Notes: a model not told the origin generated them from the sequence alone. 64,000 nt of DNA from Natrinema versiforme (GCF_005576615.1 NZ_CP040331.1:248001-312000); one strand, 5' to 3'; positions 34,751 through 44,612 are shown, counted from the stretch's first letter. Translations and numbers: made by a program.

Positions 34751-35800
34751 ATGGACGACACGCACCAGTCGAAAACGAAGCACAGTTTCTCACGCAGAAG
34801 AGCCATTACTGCGGGTGCAGGACTGCTCGCTACTGGCCTCGCCGGATGTATGAGCAACGGAGATACGACTGAATATGGTCCTGTTGCCGTCGCGTCGTTC
34901 TTCAGCTTCTATGACTTCGCCCGAAAGGTCGCAAACGGAACTCCTGTCGAAGTGCGAAACCTGATTCCAAGCGGGCTTCATGGCCACGGCTGGGAACCGG
35001 ATGCGAGTATCACCAAGGATATCATCGAAGCCGATGCGTTCATCCACGTTGGCTCAGACTTCCAACCTTGGGCCGACCGGGCAATCCAGACGCTCAAAGA
35101 TGACAACGTCGACACTCAACTCATCAACGTCCGGGAGGGCATCGAACTGGTCGACCTCGCCGCCAGCCTCGACCCTGAGGAAGAAGGTGTCGGCGAGGGT
35201 CGAGGGAAGGACCCCCACTTCTGGCTCGATCCCGACCGCGCGAAGCAGTCCGTCGACAACATAACCGATGGGCTCGTCGAACTCGCACCGGACCACGAAT
35301 CGACGTTCCGGGAGAACGCCTCGACCTACAAGACCGACGTCCTCGAACAGATCGAACAGGATTATCAGGCGATCTTCGACGCCGCCGAACGCGACGTCGT
35401 CCAACTCGCCGCTCACAACGCGTTCCAGTACATTGGCGTCAAGTACGACATCCAGATGCGCCCACTCGTCGTGAATCTTGCTGCCAGCGGCGATGTCAAG
35501 CCTTCCGACATCACGGAAGCCAAGCGCGTCATCGACGAGAATGATATCAAGTACATCGGTGCCGCGGTGTTCGAGACGCGCAAGCCTGCACAACAACTCG
35601 TCACCGAGACGGCGGTCGACGGGTACTTTCCCGTGACGCCGTACGCTGGCGTTCGGGAGGACTGGGTTAAGAACAACTGGGGGTACGAGGAAATCGCCTA
35701 CAACATCAATATGCCCACGTTCGAGGTCGTGCTCGGCAACAAACAGCCCGAGGAAGCCGGGCCCGATGGCTGGGCCGATGAGTGGATGAGCTTCGAGTGA
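34751..35800 (+). CDS. Zn/Mn-type ABC transporter substrate-binding lipoprotein
   Basis: A 349-residue ZnuA/TroA-family protein. The N-terminus has a Tat-like SRRRAITAG followed by a hydrophobic stretch and the lipobox LAGC (about 29-32), so it is a membrane-anchored exported lipoprotein. Metal-ligand candidates are the His residues in GLHGHGWEP, DPHFWLDP and AAHNAFQY. It heads a four-gene unit with an ATPase, a permease and a DtxR regulator. Known: this family imports Mn2+, Zn2+ or Fe2+. Which metal is used here is not decided by the sequence. Confidence 0.92.
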   Translation: MDDTHQSKTKHSFSRRRAITAGAGLLATGLAGCMSNGDTTEYGPVAVASFFSFYDFARKVANGTPVEVRNLIPSGLHGHGWEPDASITKDIIEADAFIHVGSDFQPWADRAIQTLKDDNVDTQLINVREGIELVDLAASLDPEEEGVGEGRGKDPHFWLDPDRAKQSVDNITDGLVELAPDHESTFRENASTYKTDVLEQIEQDYQAIFDAAERDVVQLAAHNAFQYIGVKYDIQMRPLVVNLAASGDVKPSDITEAKRVIDENDIKYIGAAVFETRKPAQQLVTETAVDGYFPVTPYAGVREDWVKNNWGYEEIAYNINMPTFEVVLGNKQPEEAGPDGWADEWMSFE

Positions 35801-35807
35801 ACTTCCA

Positions 35808-36596
35808 ATGAGCACACAAACCCCTGCGAGTACCACGAGTTCTGGAACGTCAAGCAGCACTGAGGCGGTCATCGAACTATCCGGGATCGACTTCGGATAC
35901 ACGTCTACCCCGGTCGTCGAGGATATCTCGCTTCGGATCGACCCTGGCGAGTACGTTGCGGTCGTAGGTCCGAACGGGTCGGGGAAATCGACGCTGATGA
36001 AGTTGATGGTGGGGTTGCTTCGACCGGACGAGGGAGTCGCCAAACTATTCGGCGAACCCTCGCGTCAGTTCGACGATGGCGAGCGGATCGGCTACGTTGC
36101 CCAGCACGCCAGCGCCTCGAAAGAGATGCCCATCACCGTCCGAGAAGTCGTGAAGATGGGCCGGTTCCCACACGTCGGCTTCGGTCGCCTCTCCAGTGAG
36201 GACTGGGATATCGTAGACCGGGCGCTTGACACGGTCGGTATGTCGGCGTTTGCCAATCGTCGTGTGACACAGTTGTCGGGGGGGCAGCGCCAGCGAGCAT
36301 TCATCGCCCGTGCACTCGCCAGCGAGGCCGACCTGCTCGTGCTCGACGAGCCGACTGTCGGTGTTGATATGGAATCGGTCGAGGCGTTCTACAATCTCTT
36401 GGATTCACTGAATAGCAACGGTATCACGGTCCTGCTCATCGAACACGACTTGGGCGCAGTCACCGAACACGCCGAACGCGTCATCTGTCTCAACCGCGAG
36501 ATATACTTCGACGGACCAGCCAACGAGTTCGTCGAGAGTAACGCGCTAGCACGCGCATTTGGCACCACAGCGAACCTGCTGGGTGGTTCTCGATGA
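35808..36596 (+). CDS. metal ABC transporter ATPase
   Basis: A 262-residue ATPase with Walker A GPNGSGKS (54-61), signature LSGGQRQRAF near 160, Walker B LLVLDEPTVG and a switch His in LIEHDLG (about 214). A Ser/Thr-rich N-terminal tail (1-20) is unusual but short. It starts 7 bp after the binding protein's stop and overlaps the permease gene by 4 nt. It powers import by the permease and lipoprotein encoded alongside. Confidence 0.93.
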   Translation: MSTQTPASTTSSGTSSSTEAVIELSGIDFGYTSTPVVEDISLRIDPGEYVAVVGPNGSGKSTLMKLMVGLLRPDEGVAKLFGEPSRQFDDGERIGYVAQHASASKEMPITVREVVKMGRFPHVGFGRLSSEDWDIVDRALDTVGMSAFANRRVTQLSGGQRQRAFIARALASEADLLVLDEPTVGVDMESVEAFYNLLDSLNSNGITVLLIEHDLGAVTEHAERVICLNREIYFDGPANEFVESNALARAFGTTANLLGGSR

Positions 36597-37603
36597 CTTA
36601 CCTATCTGTTGTTCCGCTTCAAGCGGGACCGTTAGACCCCGTGTTCGGGCCACTGTACTGGTTCCTGGAGGTGTGGTCGGACTTCATGTCTGCAATGGCT
36701 CGAGCGACTGGATTGGAACTGCTCCAGTACGGCTTCATGCACCGGGCGATCTTGGTGGGACTCTGTATTGGAGTGATGGCTCCCCTGATCGGAACGTTTC
36801 TCGTTCATCGGCAGCTAGCGTTGATCGGTGACGCACTCGCTCACACCGCCTTCGCTGGTGTGGCCGTAGGGTTGTTCCTCAACGCGGTCATCGATCTCGG
36901 AATCTCGCCGTATCTGACGGCAGTCGTCGTTGCGATGATCGCAGCCCTATTTATCGAACTCATATCGGAGGCGACCGACGCCTACAATGATGTCTCGATG
37001 GCCATCGTGCTCTCGACAGGCTTCGCGTTGGGGACGACGCTGATCAGTATCAATGCCGGTGGACTTGCTGTCGGCGTGAATCAGTACCTCTTCGGGAACC
37101 TATCGACGGTTTCGAATGATAGCGCGGCGATATTGTTGGCGCTGTTCGTGATCATTATCGGGATGGTCGCGCTCACACGCAACCAGTTACTGTACGTAAC
37201 CTTCGACGAGACGGCAGCGGCTGTATCCGGCCTCTCGGTCCGCTGGTACAATCGCATCATGGTGTTGTTGACAGCGATGGTCGTGGTCGGCGCAATGCAG
37301 ATTATGGGGGTTATCCTCGTGGCCGCGATGCTCGTCGTGCCCGTCGCTGGCGCATCACAGGTCTCTCGGAGTTTCAACGAATCGATCCTCGTGTCGGTCG
37401 TTCTCGCCGAGCTGGCCGTCATCCTCGGCATCGGTGTCTCGTACTATGCCGAGGCGACTGCTGGGGGCGTGATCGTTCTCCTCGCCGTCGCGATCTACGT
37501 CGCCGCCGTCGTGCTCGGAAAACTCCAGACGGCCCTCGGTGAGGAGACCACTCCTGAGATGGGAAGCATCGACGTGAGCGAAGCCAAACAGAGTGACGAC
37601 TGA
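36593..37603 (+). CDS. metal ABC transporter permease (ZnuB/MntB-type)
   Basis: A 336-residue ABC-3 family permease with about eight hydrophobic segments (from FMHRAILVGLCIGVMAPLIG near 45 to VVIVLLAVAIYVAAVV near 300). The family motif LIGDALAHTAFAGV lies near 80-93 and MILVVAMLVVP-like IMGVILVAAMLVVP near 245. ATGA overlap with the ATPase gene. It forms the membrane pore. Confidence 0.92.
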   Translation: MTYLSVVPLQAGPLDPVFGPLYWFLEVWSDFMSAMARATGLELLQYGFMHRAILVGLCIGVMAPLIGTFLVHRQLALIGDALAHTAFAGVAVGLFLNAVIDLGISPYLTAVVVAMIAALFIELISEATDAYNDVSMAIVLSTGFALGTTLISINAGGLAVGVNQYLFGNLSTVSNDSAAILLALFVIIIGMVALTRNQLLYVTFDETAAAVSGLSVRWYNRIMVLLTAMVVVGAMQIMGVILVAAMLVVPVAGASQVSRSFNESILVSVVLAELAVILGIGVSYYAEATAGGVIVLLAVAIYVAAVVLGKLQTALGEETTPEMGSIDVSEAKQSDD

Positions 37604-37669
37604 CAACTGCTTCCATAACGAGCCCCGTGCGGTAGCCCGCGAACTAAACGTTCGAGTATACCAGATGAA

Positions 37670-38389
37670 ATGAGTTCATCAGATTCTGACACCCCGGACG
37701 CGACGGAGTCGTCCCCAGTGATCACGCCGAAGATGGAAGACTATCTCCGTCGCATCTACCGTCTCGAACAGGAAGCCGACGGCCGGGTGTCCAACTCAGA
37801 AATCGCTGAACGGCTCGGCGTCACTAGAGCATCGGTGACGAGTATGCTCAGTACGCTCTCGAATCGAGGGCTGATCGACCGAGAACGGTACCGCCCGATT
37901 CGTCTCACGACCGAGGGCAAAGAAATCGCGCTACGAGTGGTCCGCAGACACCGACTCGCCGAGTCGATGCTCGCGGAGTTGTTCGAGTACGCGATCAGTG
38001 ACGTCGACGCAGAGGCCGATATCTTGGAGCACCACCTCAGTGAACGGCTCTGTCAGGAAATCGAACGGAAACTCGATGTGCCAGAAACCGATCCACACGG
38101 TGATCCAATCCCCGACAGTAATCTTGACCTTCCTCAAGCAGAGGATGTTTCCTCACTGGCTGAGATTGAAGAATCAGCGAGTGTAGAAGTCACGCGGATC
38201 TTGACGCAGAATGACGAGGTGCTGGAGTATCTCGTTTCGATCGGACTGGAACCGACTGAACGCCTCCACCTCGACAAAATCACACCGATTGGAATGATGG
38301 TCGTTACTATCGGGGACGCCAGTGAACAGACGAGTATTCCAAAAAGACTGGCCTCACAGATACTGGTTTCGCCGCTGGATGGCCCATAA
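37670..38389 (+). CDS. DtxR/MntR-family metal-dependent repressor
   Basis: A 239-residue regulator. N-terminal winged HTH (about 20-75: MEDYLRRIYRLEQEA, SEIAERLGVTRASVTSML), then the dimerisation/metal domain with HRLAESMLAEL and LEHHLSERLCQEIE (about 90-135), and a C-terminal FeoA/SH3-like domain (about 180-239). DtxR/MntR proteins repress metal importers when Mn2+ or Fe2+ is bound, which fits its place 66 bp after the permease. The second IS begins within 10 bp of its stop, so its 3' end may have been the insertion target. Confidence 0.9.
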   Translation: MSSSDSDTPDATESSPVITPKMEDYLRRIYRLEQEADGRVSNSEIAERLGVTRASVTSMLSTLSNRGLIDRERYRPIRLTTEGKEIALRVVRRHRLAESMLAELFEYAISDVDAEADILEHHLSERLCQEIERKLDVPETDPHGDPIPDSNLDLPQAEDVSSLAEIEESASVEVTRILTQNDEVLEYLVSIGLEPTERLHLDKITPIGMMVVTIGDASEQTSIPKRLASQILVSPLDGP

Positions 38390-38397
38390 CTCATACA

Positions 38398-40072
38398 GTG
38401 GTCGTGGATCACGAGTCTCGACGCACTGTCTTTCAACGAATCGCCCAACAGCCGTACGTCGAGTGGCCAGCTTATGACTCGACACCGCTCTACGACCGAA
38501 CCTCGCTCGCCGGGTTAGAATCGGACGTTCGAGTCATCTCAGGTGTCTGGTTTACGCACCCAGATCATAATTCACTCGAAGAGTTCGTCTGCGAACTCCC
38601 GATAGCCTACTTCAGATTCGAAGCTCACGACCGCTACGGAAGTTCAACACGATACGAGATGGACACCCTCTTTCGTGTATTCGTGCTAAAAGAACTCCAC
38701 GGGTGGCAGCACGAAACATCTCTCCTCAAATACCTCAATAGTCACCCGGCACTCTGCGAACGTCTAGGATTGGGGTCGGTCCCCAATCAATCGACACTGT
38801 GGCGCACTCGGAGCGAGCGCTTCACGCGAGATTTGTGCGAGACGGTCAAGAAAGTGGCTCGCACTATTCTCATCAAGGCCCAGAACGCGGATGTCGCCAT
38901 CCCGCGCGAACCAGAACGAAACCTCCCGCCTCAAGGAGACGACGCGGATGAATCGGACCCAGACAAGCATACCATCCTCGACGAAGCAGGGACGATTACC
39001 GAGCACATTAATCGCGTCGTCTTCCCATCGTTCTCGTTGAATCGTGGCGACGGCTGTGAAATCCACGAGAACGCCTACTGGGACTTACAGACGTATCTAG
39101 GGCTTCGTGAGATTGGCCGCTAACGAAGGTGCTCGCAGTTTCGTACATGAATCAACACGGGAGAGAACACCGCTCGGACACGCTCATCGCGACCACATCC
39201 GTGATCTTTCTTTCGTGCAGATCCGCGAGATGTATCGACAGGCGATCCGAAACCTCATCGACGAGGTCGCAGAAACGGAGGAGTTCTTCCGGGCCGGAAT
39301 CGTCGCCATAGACATCACCGAGGCAGACCCCTTCATGGGCGACCGCACCGGCCACGAGGACGAGATCATCGGAACGAAAGAGAACACCGACGAATACGCC
39401 TATCAGTGGGCCACAGTCCAGTTGGTCGGGAACGCTGTTCCACTCGTGCTTGATGCTCGTCCCGTGCGGAAAGGCGAATCACGCAAGGAAATCGTCGAAG
39501 ATTTGCTCAACTCTGCTGAGGGCCTCGTTCACGTCGACAACGTCTTGATGGATCGGGAGTTCGATAGTCAACACGTTCTGGAGATGATTAGCCAGCGCGG
39601 GCTGTCGTATGTCGTACCGAAGCGAATGCAGACCAGTGAGAAAGCTCAGGCGAAGCGATTACTCAAACACGGGAAAGACCGCTACGAGACCGACAGAAAG
39701 CTCCATCTCGGGAAGAATAAGTGGCACGAGACGACACTCATCTATCGACGGAAAGAAGACTCAGAACACGACGATCATCGACAATATTCGGTGTTCATGA
39801 CAAATCGAGGGAGTGGACACCTCACAGAGTACGGGTATCGGTGGGAGATCGAAAGTGGGTACAGGTCGATCAAACGGTTCATGGCGGCGACGACGTCGAA
39901 GAATTTCGGGCTTCGATTCTTCTACTTCGCATTCGCCTGTTTGCTGTACTCTATCTGGCGAGCAGTCGATTTGCTCGTCCAGGTCGCGTTGACCGGTGAA
40001 TATGAACATTCACCGATCGTGACGGCCGACAACACGCTTACGCTGTTGAAGAAGGAAACCGGAATCGGATAG
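38398..40072 (+). pseudogene. IS4-type transposase, frameshifted copy
   Basis: Homologous over its whole length to the intact transposase at 32471 but read in two frames: 38398-39123 (GTG start, ends LGLREIGR-stop) and 39107-40072. At the break the intact gene has six bases between the codons for E and A (E-N-L-A); here there are four, a 2-nt deletion. Catalytic Asp residues and the YREK motif are retained in the second part. A decayed copy; programmed frameshifting is unlikely since no slippery run is present. Confidence 0.85.
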
Positions 40073-40261
40073 CGAGGATCTCTACCCATAGTAGCCCGGC
40101 GTCCGAGTGGCTACACTACCCGCAGTCTCGGAAGCACTCGAGATTAGTTGACCATCCAACAATAATGGCCGGTCAGAAAGCGATCTGAATCATTTTCTAC
40201 TCATCGATTCGTCCGAAACCACGCATCACAGCCCCGCTAAACCCGCCGTAGTCTCAACTTC
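40073..40261 (+). mobile_element. right end of the second IS copy
   Basis: After the frameshifted transposase the sequence follows the 3' flank of the first IS (ATCAGAAAGCGATCTGA-like and CGAAACCACGCATCA blocks) and ends at AGTCTCAACTTC (40250-40261), the counterpart of 34326-34337. The remainder of the 450-bp gap to the recombinase gene (40262-40522) contains only the palindrome at 40276-40300. Confidence 0.65.
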
Positions 40262-40275
40262 AGAGGCCCGAGATT

Positions 40276-40300
40276 TTGTATAGCGATATACGATATACAA
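40276..40300. repeat. 25-bp palindrome between the IS and the recombinase gene
   Basis: Arms TTGTATA (40276-40282) and TATACAA (40294-40300) are exact inverted repeats; the centre GCGATATACGA is itself near-symmetric. It lies about 220 bp upstream of the integrase start and 15 bp past the IS end. A candidate operator or recombination core. Confidence 0.4.
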
Positions 40301-40522
40301 TTTCCTGTAGTGCGGAATTCCGACGGTAAGAGACTCTAGACCTCCGAATTCTTCCGATGGGCCGAATACAGAATGTGGTCCTGATTATGCCCGTAATCAC
40401 GACCACTTTGAAGTACCCCGGCGCCGTCGGTGAAGCACGAATGCTGCAACCGCCTCACGACGACGCTTCCCCCAGGGTAGAGGACCCGAGACCGGGGCTG
40501 CAGGACGGTGGAGGGCCGGTGA

Positions 40523-41758
40523 ATGCCTGACCGAGCGCTTTCGACGCCGCTCGACGACAGCTTCGAGCGCTACCTCCAAGACAAGGGGAAAGGCCGGGGC
40601 GGCGGCGGTGGGAACTATCGACGTAACGCTGCACGCGAGCTCGAACGGTTCGCCGAGTGGGCCGCCGGCGACCGCGGCGACGACGACTGGACCGGGATCG
40701 TCCCCGACGACGTCGACCGGGAGCCGACATTCGACGATCTCGACGAACGCGTGTTCCGGGAGTATGCCCGGCATCTCGGTGGAGATCGGGGACTCAAGCA
40801 GAACACGGTACAAACTTATTACCGCTATATCTCTGCCTGGTGTGGCTGGTGCGTCAACGAAGGGTATCTCGAGGCGCATTACGCGCAGCGGGCGAGTGCG
40901 ATGGCGCCGTTACCGGAGGACGACGGTCGCAAGCCCGGCGACCAACAGGCCTGGACGTCTGAACAGCGCCACGCCCTCACCCGCCACGTCGACGAACGGG
41001 CCCGCGACGCCGTCGAGGCGTACAGGACACTCCCAGAGGATACTGACCCCATCGATAAGCAGCGAGCGCGCTACGCGGCGCTGAAGGCGGCTCGTGACCG
41101 GGCGCTGGTGTTCGTCCTCGCGTACACAGCTGTCCGTGTCGGGGAACTCCTCCGAGATCCGAACGACCCACGCCGGCGCGGCGTTCGCTGGGAGGACCTT
41201 TCCCTCGACGACGGGAGTATGGACGTCTACCGGAAGAAACAGCAGTGGGACGCCGCGAGCCTTCCCGATCCGGTGATTTCTCCGTTGCGGAGCTACCGTC
41301 AGCTGGTGGACCCGCCGACGGACCGCTGGCCGGTGTTTCCGACGTTCGACCAACGGACGCTCGCAGAGCTCGTCCGGGAAGAGCTAGCCGAACGAGGGGA
41401 ACGCCCAGAAGGAATCGACGAGCGACGTGAGGCATGCGCCCGGGACCTCTTGCTGGCGCTCGATGAGAATATTCGGCCGCCGTCGATCACGACGGACGGC
41501 GCACGGTCGATTCTTCAACGGCTCTCGGAGGCCGCAGGGATCGACATCGACCATCCGAAACACGATTATCTTGCTCCGCACGGCGGTCGCCGAGGGATGG
41601 GTGAAGTCCTCGTCCGTGCATTCGGGTATACAGTTGCGGCTCGATATCTTGATAATTCCGAAGAGATGGTTCGAGAGCGGTACTCTCACATCGAGGCTGG
41701 TGAGTTAGGTGATGTCGCTACTGAGGCCCTCGAGGAGATCGATAGTGTACCGCAGTAA
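40523..41758 (+). CDS. tyrosine recombinase/integrase
   Basis: A 411-residue phage-type integrase. Catalytic residues: R205 in AVRVGELL, H353 and R356 in HGGRRG, and the nucleophile Y387 in RERYSHIE. The N-terminal half (about 1-150) is a SAM-like core-binding domain starting with a Gly-rich loop. It marks this region as mobile; no flanking tRNA or attachment repeat was identified. It may mobilise the metal island that starts downstream, but direction is not shown by the sequence. Confidence 0.9.
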   Translation: MPDRALSTPLDDSFERYLQDKGKGRGGGGGNYRRNAARELERFAEWAAGDRGDDDWTGIVPDDVDREPTFDDLDERVFREYARHLGGDRGLKQNTVQTYYRYISAWCGWCVNEGYLEAHYAQRASAMAPLPEDDGRKPGDQQAWTSEQRHALTRHVDERARDAVEAYRTLPEDTDPIDKQRARYAALKAARDRALVFVLAYTAVRVGELLRDPNDPRRRGVRWEDLSLDDGSMDVYRKKQQWDAASLPDPVISPLRSYRQLVDPPTDRWPVFPTFDQRTLAELVREELAERGERPEGIDERREACARDLLLALDENIRPPSITTDGARSILQRLSEAAGIDIDHPKHDYLAPHGGRRGMGEVLVRAFGYTVAARYLDNSEEMVRERYSHIEAGELGDVATEALEEIDSVPQ

Positions 41759-41790
41759 CTTATTTCGAGTGAGAGGGGTAGACCGTCGCG

Positions 41791-42444
41791 TCAAACCGCT
41801 TTGACAGTGAATAGCGAGTCGTCACTGAGGACGACCTGTATCCGGCGGTGCCAGGCGTCAGCGAAAGCCTCTCGTTGCTGTTCAGTTGCCGATTCGTCGA
41901 GAATCCCTTGGAGGTTCCCGATTGCGGGTCCACCGTCAGGAACGTCGCTGACGTGGTAGGTCACTTCGACGGTCTCGTCCGTGTCGGTTCGCCGGAACCG
42001 GAACGTCGGCTCTGCCGTGTCCGGGTCGAACGCGTCGAAGACGAGGAGGTCGCGGCGGCCGCCGTAGCCGCCGGCGAGCCCGCTGAATCCGTCGTCTTCG
42101 GTCGCGCCAGTAACGTACGAGATGATGCGGCTCATCACGCCATACGCAGCATCGTCCTGCGGGCCGGCCGCCTGCACCTCGATTTCGCTCCGAACTGGAT
42201 AGTCGTCGGGATACAGGGCGTCGAGCCCCAACTGGACGATCCGGTAGGCGCCCGAGGCAGTCGGACAGGAATGTCCCGCCTCTTTCACCGCGTCTCTATA
42301 GGTGATGACGAACGGGTCACCCGGTTCGAGAACGCCGAGGGCCTCCGCGACAGGGTCGCGAATTTCGATCGGATCGACGTCGTAGTCTACCTTCCAATTG
42401 GTTCTAGTCTGGGTCTCGGCGGTCGCAGTCGAGTTTGATGTCAT
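41791..42444 (-). CDS. FmdE-like domain protein in a metal-ATPase operon
   Basis: A 217-residue soluble protein. AGHSCPTASGAYR (about 57-69) looks like the metal-binding His-Cys motif of FmdE (formylmethanofuran dehydrogenase subunit E)-type domains (usual form GHxCPG). The rest is alpha-beta. It is the last gene of a minus-strand operon after the HMA chaperone and CPG ATPase (28 bp gap), which suggests metal binding or trafficking rather than methanogenesis. The family call is a pattern match without alignment. Confidence 0.5.
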   Translation of the reverse strand: MTSNSTATAETQTRTNWKVDYDVDPIEIRDPVAEALGVLEPGDPFVITYRDAVKEAGHSCPTASGAYRIVQLGLDALYPDDYPVRSEIEVQAAGPQDDAAYGVMSRIISYVTGATEDDGFSGLAGGYGGRRDLLVFDAFDPDTAEPTFRFRRTDTDETVEVTYHVSDVPDGGPAIGNLQGILDESATEQQREAFADAWHRRIQVVLSDDSLFTVKAV

Positions 42445-42472
42445 GAGTGGTGGTGATGATCGTATCTAGTGG

Positions 42473-44392
42473 TCAGTGGCGAAGCAGTCGCATCCCGTTG
42501 AGGATGACCGCGAGGACGCTGGCCTCGTGGACCAACATTCCCGCGGCGAGGGTGACGTAGCTGGTGAGCACGCCCGCGAGCAGGACGGTCACGGTCAGCA
42601 CTGCGAGCCCGACGTTCTCGAGGACGTTCCAGCGCGTCGCCTTGCTGAGTTTGACCGCGTAGGGGATGCGGTCGAGGTCGTCGGCCATCAACGCCATGTC
42701 TGCCGTTTCGATGGCGGTGTCCGTCCCGGCGGCACCCATCGCGATGCCAACGTCGGCGGTCGCCAGCGACGGCGCGTCGTTGATGCCGTCGCCGACCATC
42801 GCGACCACGTGGCCGTCGGCTTGGTAGGCCTCGATGACTGTCTGCTTGTCCTCGGGGAGGAGTTCGGCGCGGTACTCGTCGATGCCGACCTCCTCGGCGA
42901 CGGCGGCGGCCGTCCGCTCGTTGTCGCCGGTGAGCATCACCGTCTCGATGCCGACGTCCTGAAGCGCCGTGACGACCCCAGGAGCTGCCTTCCGGAGCTC
43001 GTCCCGCAGTGCGATTGCGCCGATGATGTCCCCGTCCCGGACGACGTGGACGACAGTTTCGCCGCGCTCCTCACGCTCGCGGACGTAGTCGGCGATCCGA
43101 CTGGGGACGTTAATGTCGCGGTCCTCCAGCAGTGCGCGATTGCCGACAACAACTTCGGTGCCCTTGGTATGGGCGATAACGCCCTTACCAGCGACCACGT
43201 CGAAATCGTCCGGACCGGGAATCGACCTGCTCCCCGCGTCCGTCTCGTCCGCCTGGGCGACCGTCGCCCCACCGTCCGTCGCAGCAGTCGGGCGCTCGCG
43301 GGCTGCGTCGACGATGGCGTCGGCGAGGTGGTGTTCGCTCTTCTTCTCGGCGGTCGCCGCGAGCGTGAGGACGTCGTCGGCGGCGATACCGAAACCTTCG
43401 ATATCGGCCACGGTGGTTTCGCCTTTCGTGAGGGTCCCGGTCTTGTCGAAGGCGACGAGGTCGATTTTGCCGGCGCGTTCGAGGTGTTCGCCGCCCTTCA
43501 TCAGCACGCCCGATCGGGCGGCGTTGCCGATGGCCGAGACGATGCTGACCGGTGGCCCGATGACCAGCGCGCCCGGACAGCCGATGACCAACAGCGTCAG
43601 CGACAGGATCGCATTCTGCGTGACTGCATACGCACCGATGGCCAGCACGATGACGGCCGGCGTGTAGTACTTCGCGAACCGGTCGATGAGACTCTCCGTG
43701 GGCGACTGGGCCTCTTGGGCCTCCTCGACGCGACGGATGATACGTTCGAGAGTCGTGTCCGAGCCCGCACCCGTCGTCCGGATTTCTAGCGCGCCCTCCT
43801 GGTTGACCGTCCCGGCGTAGACTTCGTCGCCGTCGGCCTTGTGGACGGGCGCGCTCTCGCCTGTGACCGGCGCCTGGTTGACGGCGCTTTCGCCGTCGAC
43901 GACCTCGCCATCGACCGGAATCTTCCCGCCCGGCTTCACGACGACGACCTCGCCCGCTTCGACCTCCCGGGCGGGAACCTCTTGGAGTTCCCCGTCGCGA
44001 CGGACGGTGGCCGTGTCGGGCGTCATCTCCAGCAGCTCCTGGAGGGCCGTCCGGGTCTTCCGCATGGTCCGGCCCTCGAGGTAGCTGCCGAGGCTGAACA
44101 GGAAGACGACGGCGGCAGCCTCCCAGTACTCGCCGATGACGATGGCACCGATAGCGGCCAGCGTCACCAGCGTCTTGATACCGAGCGTCCGGCTGGTGAC
44201 CTCGTGGTAGGCGGTCTTGGCGATGTCGTAGCCACCCACGATTGTCGCCAGGACGAGGATGGCGGCGCTTGCCATCTCGAAACTCGTGAGGTAGCCCAGA
44301 CTCCAGCCACTGCCGTACAGCAGGCCGCTCGTCGCCGTGACGATTGCCTTCCGGTGTTTTTGGTAGTACTGCGTGATCGATTGTTTGGTCAT
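42473..44392 (-). CDS. P1B-type heavy-metal ATPase with CPG motif
   Basis: A 639-residue protein from ATG 44392. The frame extended to 44563 overlaps the HMA gene and is rejected. There is no N-terminal HMA domain; that is encoded separately upstream. Core motifs: TGES, C272-P-G274 in the ion-binding helix (most relatives have CPC, CPH or SPC), phosphorylation DKTGT with D316, SEHH near 351 (usual SEHP), and GDGINDAP. The end has HEASVLAVILNG, resembling the HEG-S/T motif of P1B-4. Exports a divalent or monovalent metal from the cytoplasm, but specificity is not predictable. Confidence 0.9.
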   Translation of the reverse strand: MTKQSITQYYQKHRKAIVTATSGLLYGSGWSLGYLTSFEMASAAILVLATIVGGYDIAKTAYHEVTSRTLGIKTLVTLAAIGAIVIGEYWEAAAVVFLFSLGSYLEGRTMRKTRTALQELLEMTPDTATVRRDGELQEVPAREVEAGEVVVVKPGGKIPVDGEVVDGESAVNQAPVTGESAPVHKADGDEVYAGTVNQEGALEIRTTGAGSDTTLERIIRRVEEAQEAQSPTESLIDRFAKYYTPAVIVLAIGAYAVTQNAILSLTLLVIGCPGALVIGPPVSIVSAIGNAARSGVLMKGGEHLERAGKIDLVAFDKTGTLTKGETTVADIEGFGIAADDVLTLAATAEKKSEHHLADAIVDAARERPTAATDGGATVAQADETDAGSRSIPGPDDFDVVAGKGVIAHTKGTEVVVGNRALLEDRDINVPSRIADYVREREERGETVVHVVRDGDIIGAIALRDELRKAAPGVVTALQDVGIETVMLTGDNERTAAAVAEEVGIDEYRAELLPEDKQTVIEAYQADGHVVAMVGDGINDAPSLATADVGIAMGAAGTDTAIETADMALMADDLDRIPYAVKLSKATRWNVLENVGLAVLTVTVLLAGVLTSYVTLAAGMLVHEASVLAVILNGMRLLRH

Positions 44393-44396
44393 GGTG

Positions 44397-44612
44397 TTAG
44401 GCGGGCTGCGGCGTGTACCCCTGGTTTTCGATGGTCTGTGCGAAGGCGTCGGGGTCAGCGACGCTGTCGTCGTACTCGATTTCGACGCGGCCGGTCGCGT
44501 AGTGAACCTCGACGTGCTGGACACCGTCGACGTTCGACAGGGCGCGTTCGACGGTGCTCGCACAGGTCGGGCAGTCGAAGTCGAGGACGCGGAACTGGGT
44601 TGTGTCGCTCAT
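44397..44612 (-). CDS. HMA-domain metallochaperone
   Basis: A 71-residue HMA protein, CPTC motif at about 14-17 (DFDCPTCASTV) instead of the usual M-x-C-x-x-C. It ends 4 bp before the CPG-ATPase start and probably delivers metal to, or regulates, that pump. This replaces the N-terminal domain that the pump lacks. Divergent from the ArsR-type regulator at 44795. Confidence 0.88.
   Translation of the reverse strand: MSDTTQFRVLDFDCPTCASTVERALSNVDGVQHVEVHYATGRVEIEYDDSVADPDAFAQTIENQGYTPQPA

Noticed and set aside
38398-40072. Programmed frameshifting of the second transposase
   Set aside because: The intact sister copy is a single frame, and the break is a simple 2-nt loss without a slippery heptamer.
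42476-43789. 437-aa plus-strand open frame
   Set aside because: Antisense shadow of the CPG-type ATPase, a normal effect of GC-rich haloarchaeal codon use; no domain features.
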